From assembly GCA_013360685.1 (NCBI GenBank), contig JABWBD010000023.1, positions 1 to 36,277 on the forward strand: a stretch of 36,277 bases of DNA. The letters run 5' to 3'. Both the position numbers and the translations under genes were made by a program. The stretch's first letter is position 1. The number at the start of each line of letters is the position of its first letter. The notes beneath the pieces were generated by a model that worked only from the letters and a program-made list of their open reading frames with translations, was not told the origin of the DNA and did no database searches. This DNA comes from Pirellulales bacterium. Its GTDB lineage: Bacteria; Planctomycetota; Planctomycetia; Pirellulales; Thermoguttaceae. This document shows positions 36,097-36,277 of the stretch, piece after piece.

Positions 36097-36277
36097 TCAG
36101 CCGCCCGGCACGAAGCCCTTTACCTCGCCCTTATCCGTCGCAAACGCCACGATCGGTCCGGCCGCAGTGTGGACCACCTCCGCGTACACCGGCCGGCCGC
36201 TGATCTTGCCGAGCCGGAGGATCGAGCCTTTTTCGTCCAGTGCGACCACCGTGCTGTCCTCACAACCCGCTACGATC
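36097..36277 (-). CDS. C-terminal fragment of a beta-propeller-like protein, cut by window edge
   Basis: The reverse strand is open from the window edge to TGA at 36097-36099, giving 59 residues: GCEDSTVVALDEKGSILRLG, then KISGRPVYAEVV and IVAFATDKGEVKGFVPGG. The alternating GS-VVALDEKG and IVAFATDKGEVKG look like blades of a PQQ/WD-type propeller domain. The length and the N-terminus are unknown. It was not obvious from start-codon-based ORF finding because its start lies outside the window. Confidence 0.55.
   Translation of the reverse strand, partial: IVAGCEDSTVVALDEKGSILRLGKISGRPVYAEVVHTAAGPIVAFATDKGEVKGFVPGG

Overview
The window looks like a chromosomal segment of a high-GC planctomycete, probably of the Pirellulales type. 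The evidence is two DUF1559 proteins with prepilin-type N-termini, a Tat-exported aldo/keto reductase-like protein beside a multiheme cytochrome, an alternative complex III (ACIII) plus caa3-oxidase cluster, and intergenic spaces crowded with short palindromic repeats. The assignment rests on family recognition by eye; no database search was run.

Layout. 1-657: end of a possible transposase and unrecognised DNA. 658-1569: DUF1559 protein. 1861-4365 (+): membrane-anchored diguanylate cyclase, then a two-domain PPK2 (polyphosphate:AMP phosphotransferase type). 4370-6056 (-): Tat-exported, catalytically divergent AKR-fold protein followed by a tetraheme cytochrome c. 6462-11656 (+): tightly coupled type II secretion/type IV pilus-like operon with three consecutive GspF-family proteins, two pseudopilins and a PilX/GspK-like protein, but no ATPase in view. 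11796-12650: second DUF1559 protein. 12651-13582: gene remnants and hairpins. 13583-26814 (+): respiratory operon actA-actB-actC-actDE(fusion)-actF-small membrane protein-sco-coxB-coxA-coxC-coxD, ending at a plausible intrinsic terminator. 27716-31409 (-): secreted alpha/alpha-barrel-like protein, small HD (p)ppGpp hydrolase-like protein, coiled-coil hypothetical, and an exonuclease/endonuclease/phosphatase (EEP) fold protein with lost catalytic residues. 32083-34269 (+): Tex. 34439-35800 (+): UDP-glucose 6-dehydrogenase. 36097-36277 (-): C-terminal piece of a beta-propeller-like gene leaving the window.

How it fits together. The act and cox genes encode a continuous route from quinol to oxygen: ACIII oxidises menaquinol or ubiquinol, cytochrome c domains in ActA, ActDE and CoxB carry electrons, and the A2-type caa3 oxidase reduces oxygen; SCO probably helps build the CuA centre. 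The GspF/pseudopilin operon probably builds an envelope-spanning pseudopilus whose ATPase lies elsewhere. The most unusual features are the divergent AKR with its tetraheme partner, the apparently inactive EEP protein, the three GspF paralogues, the ActD-ActE fusion, and repeat blocks that carry duplicated 3' ends of the upstream act genes or overlap the start of a pilin-operon gene.
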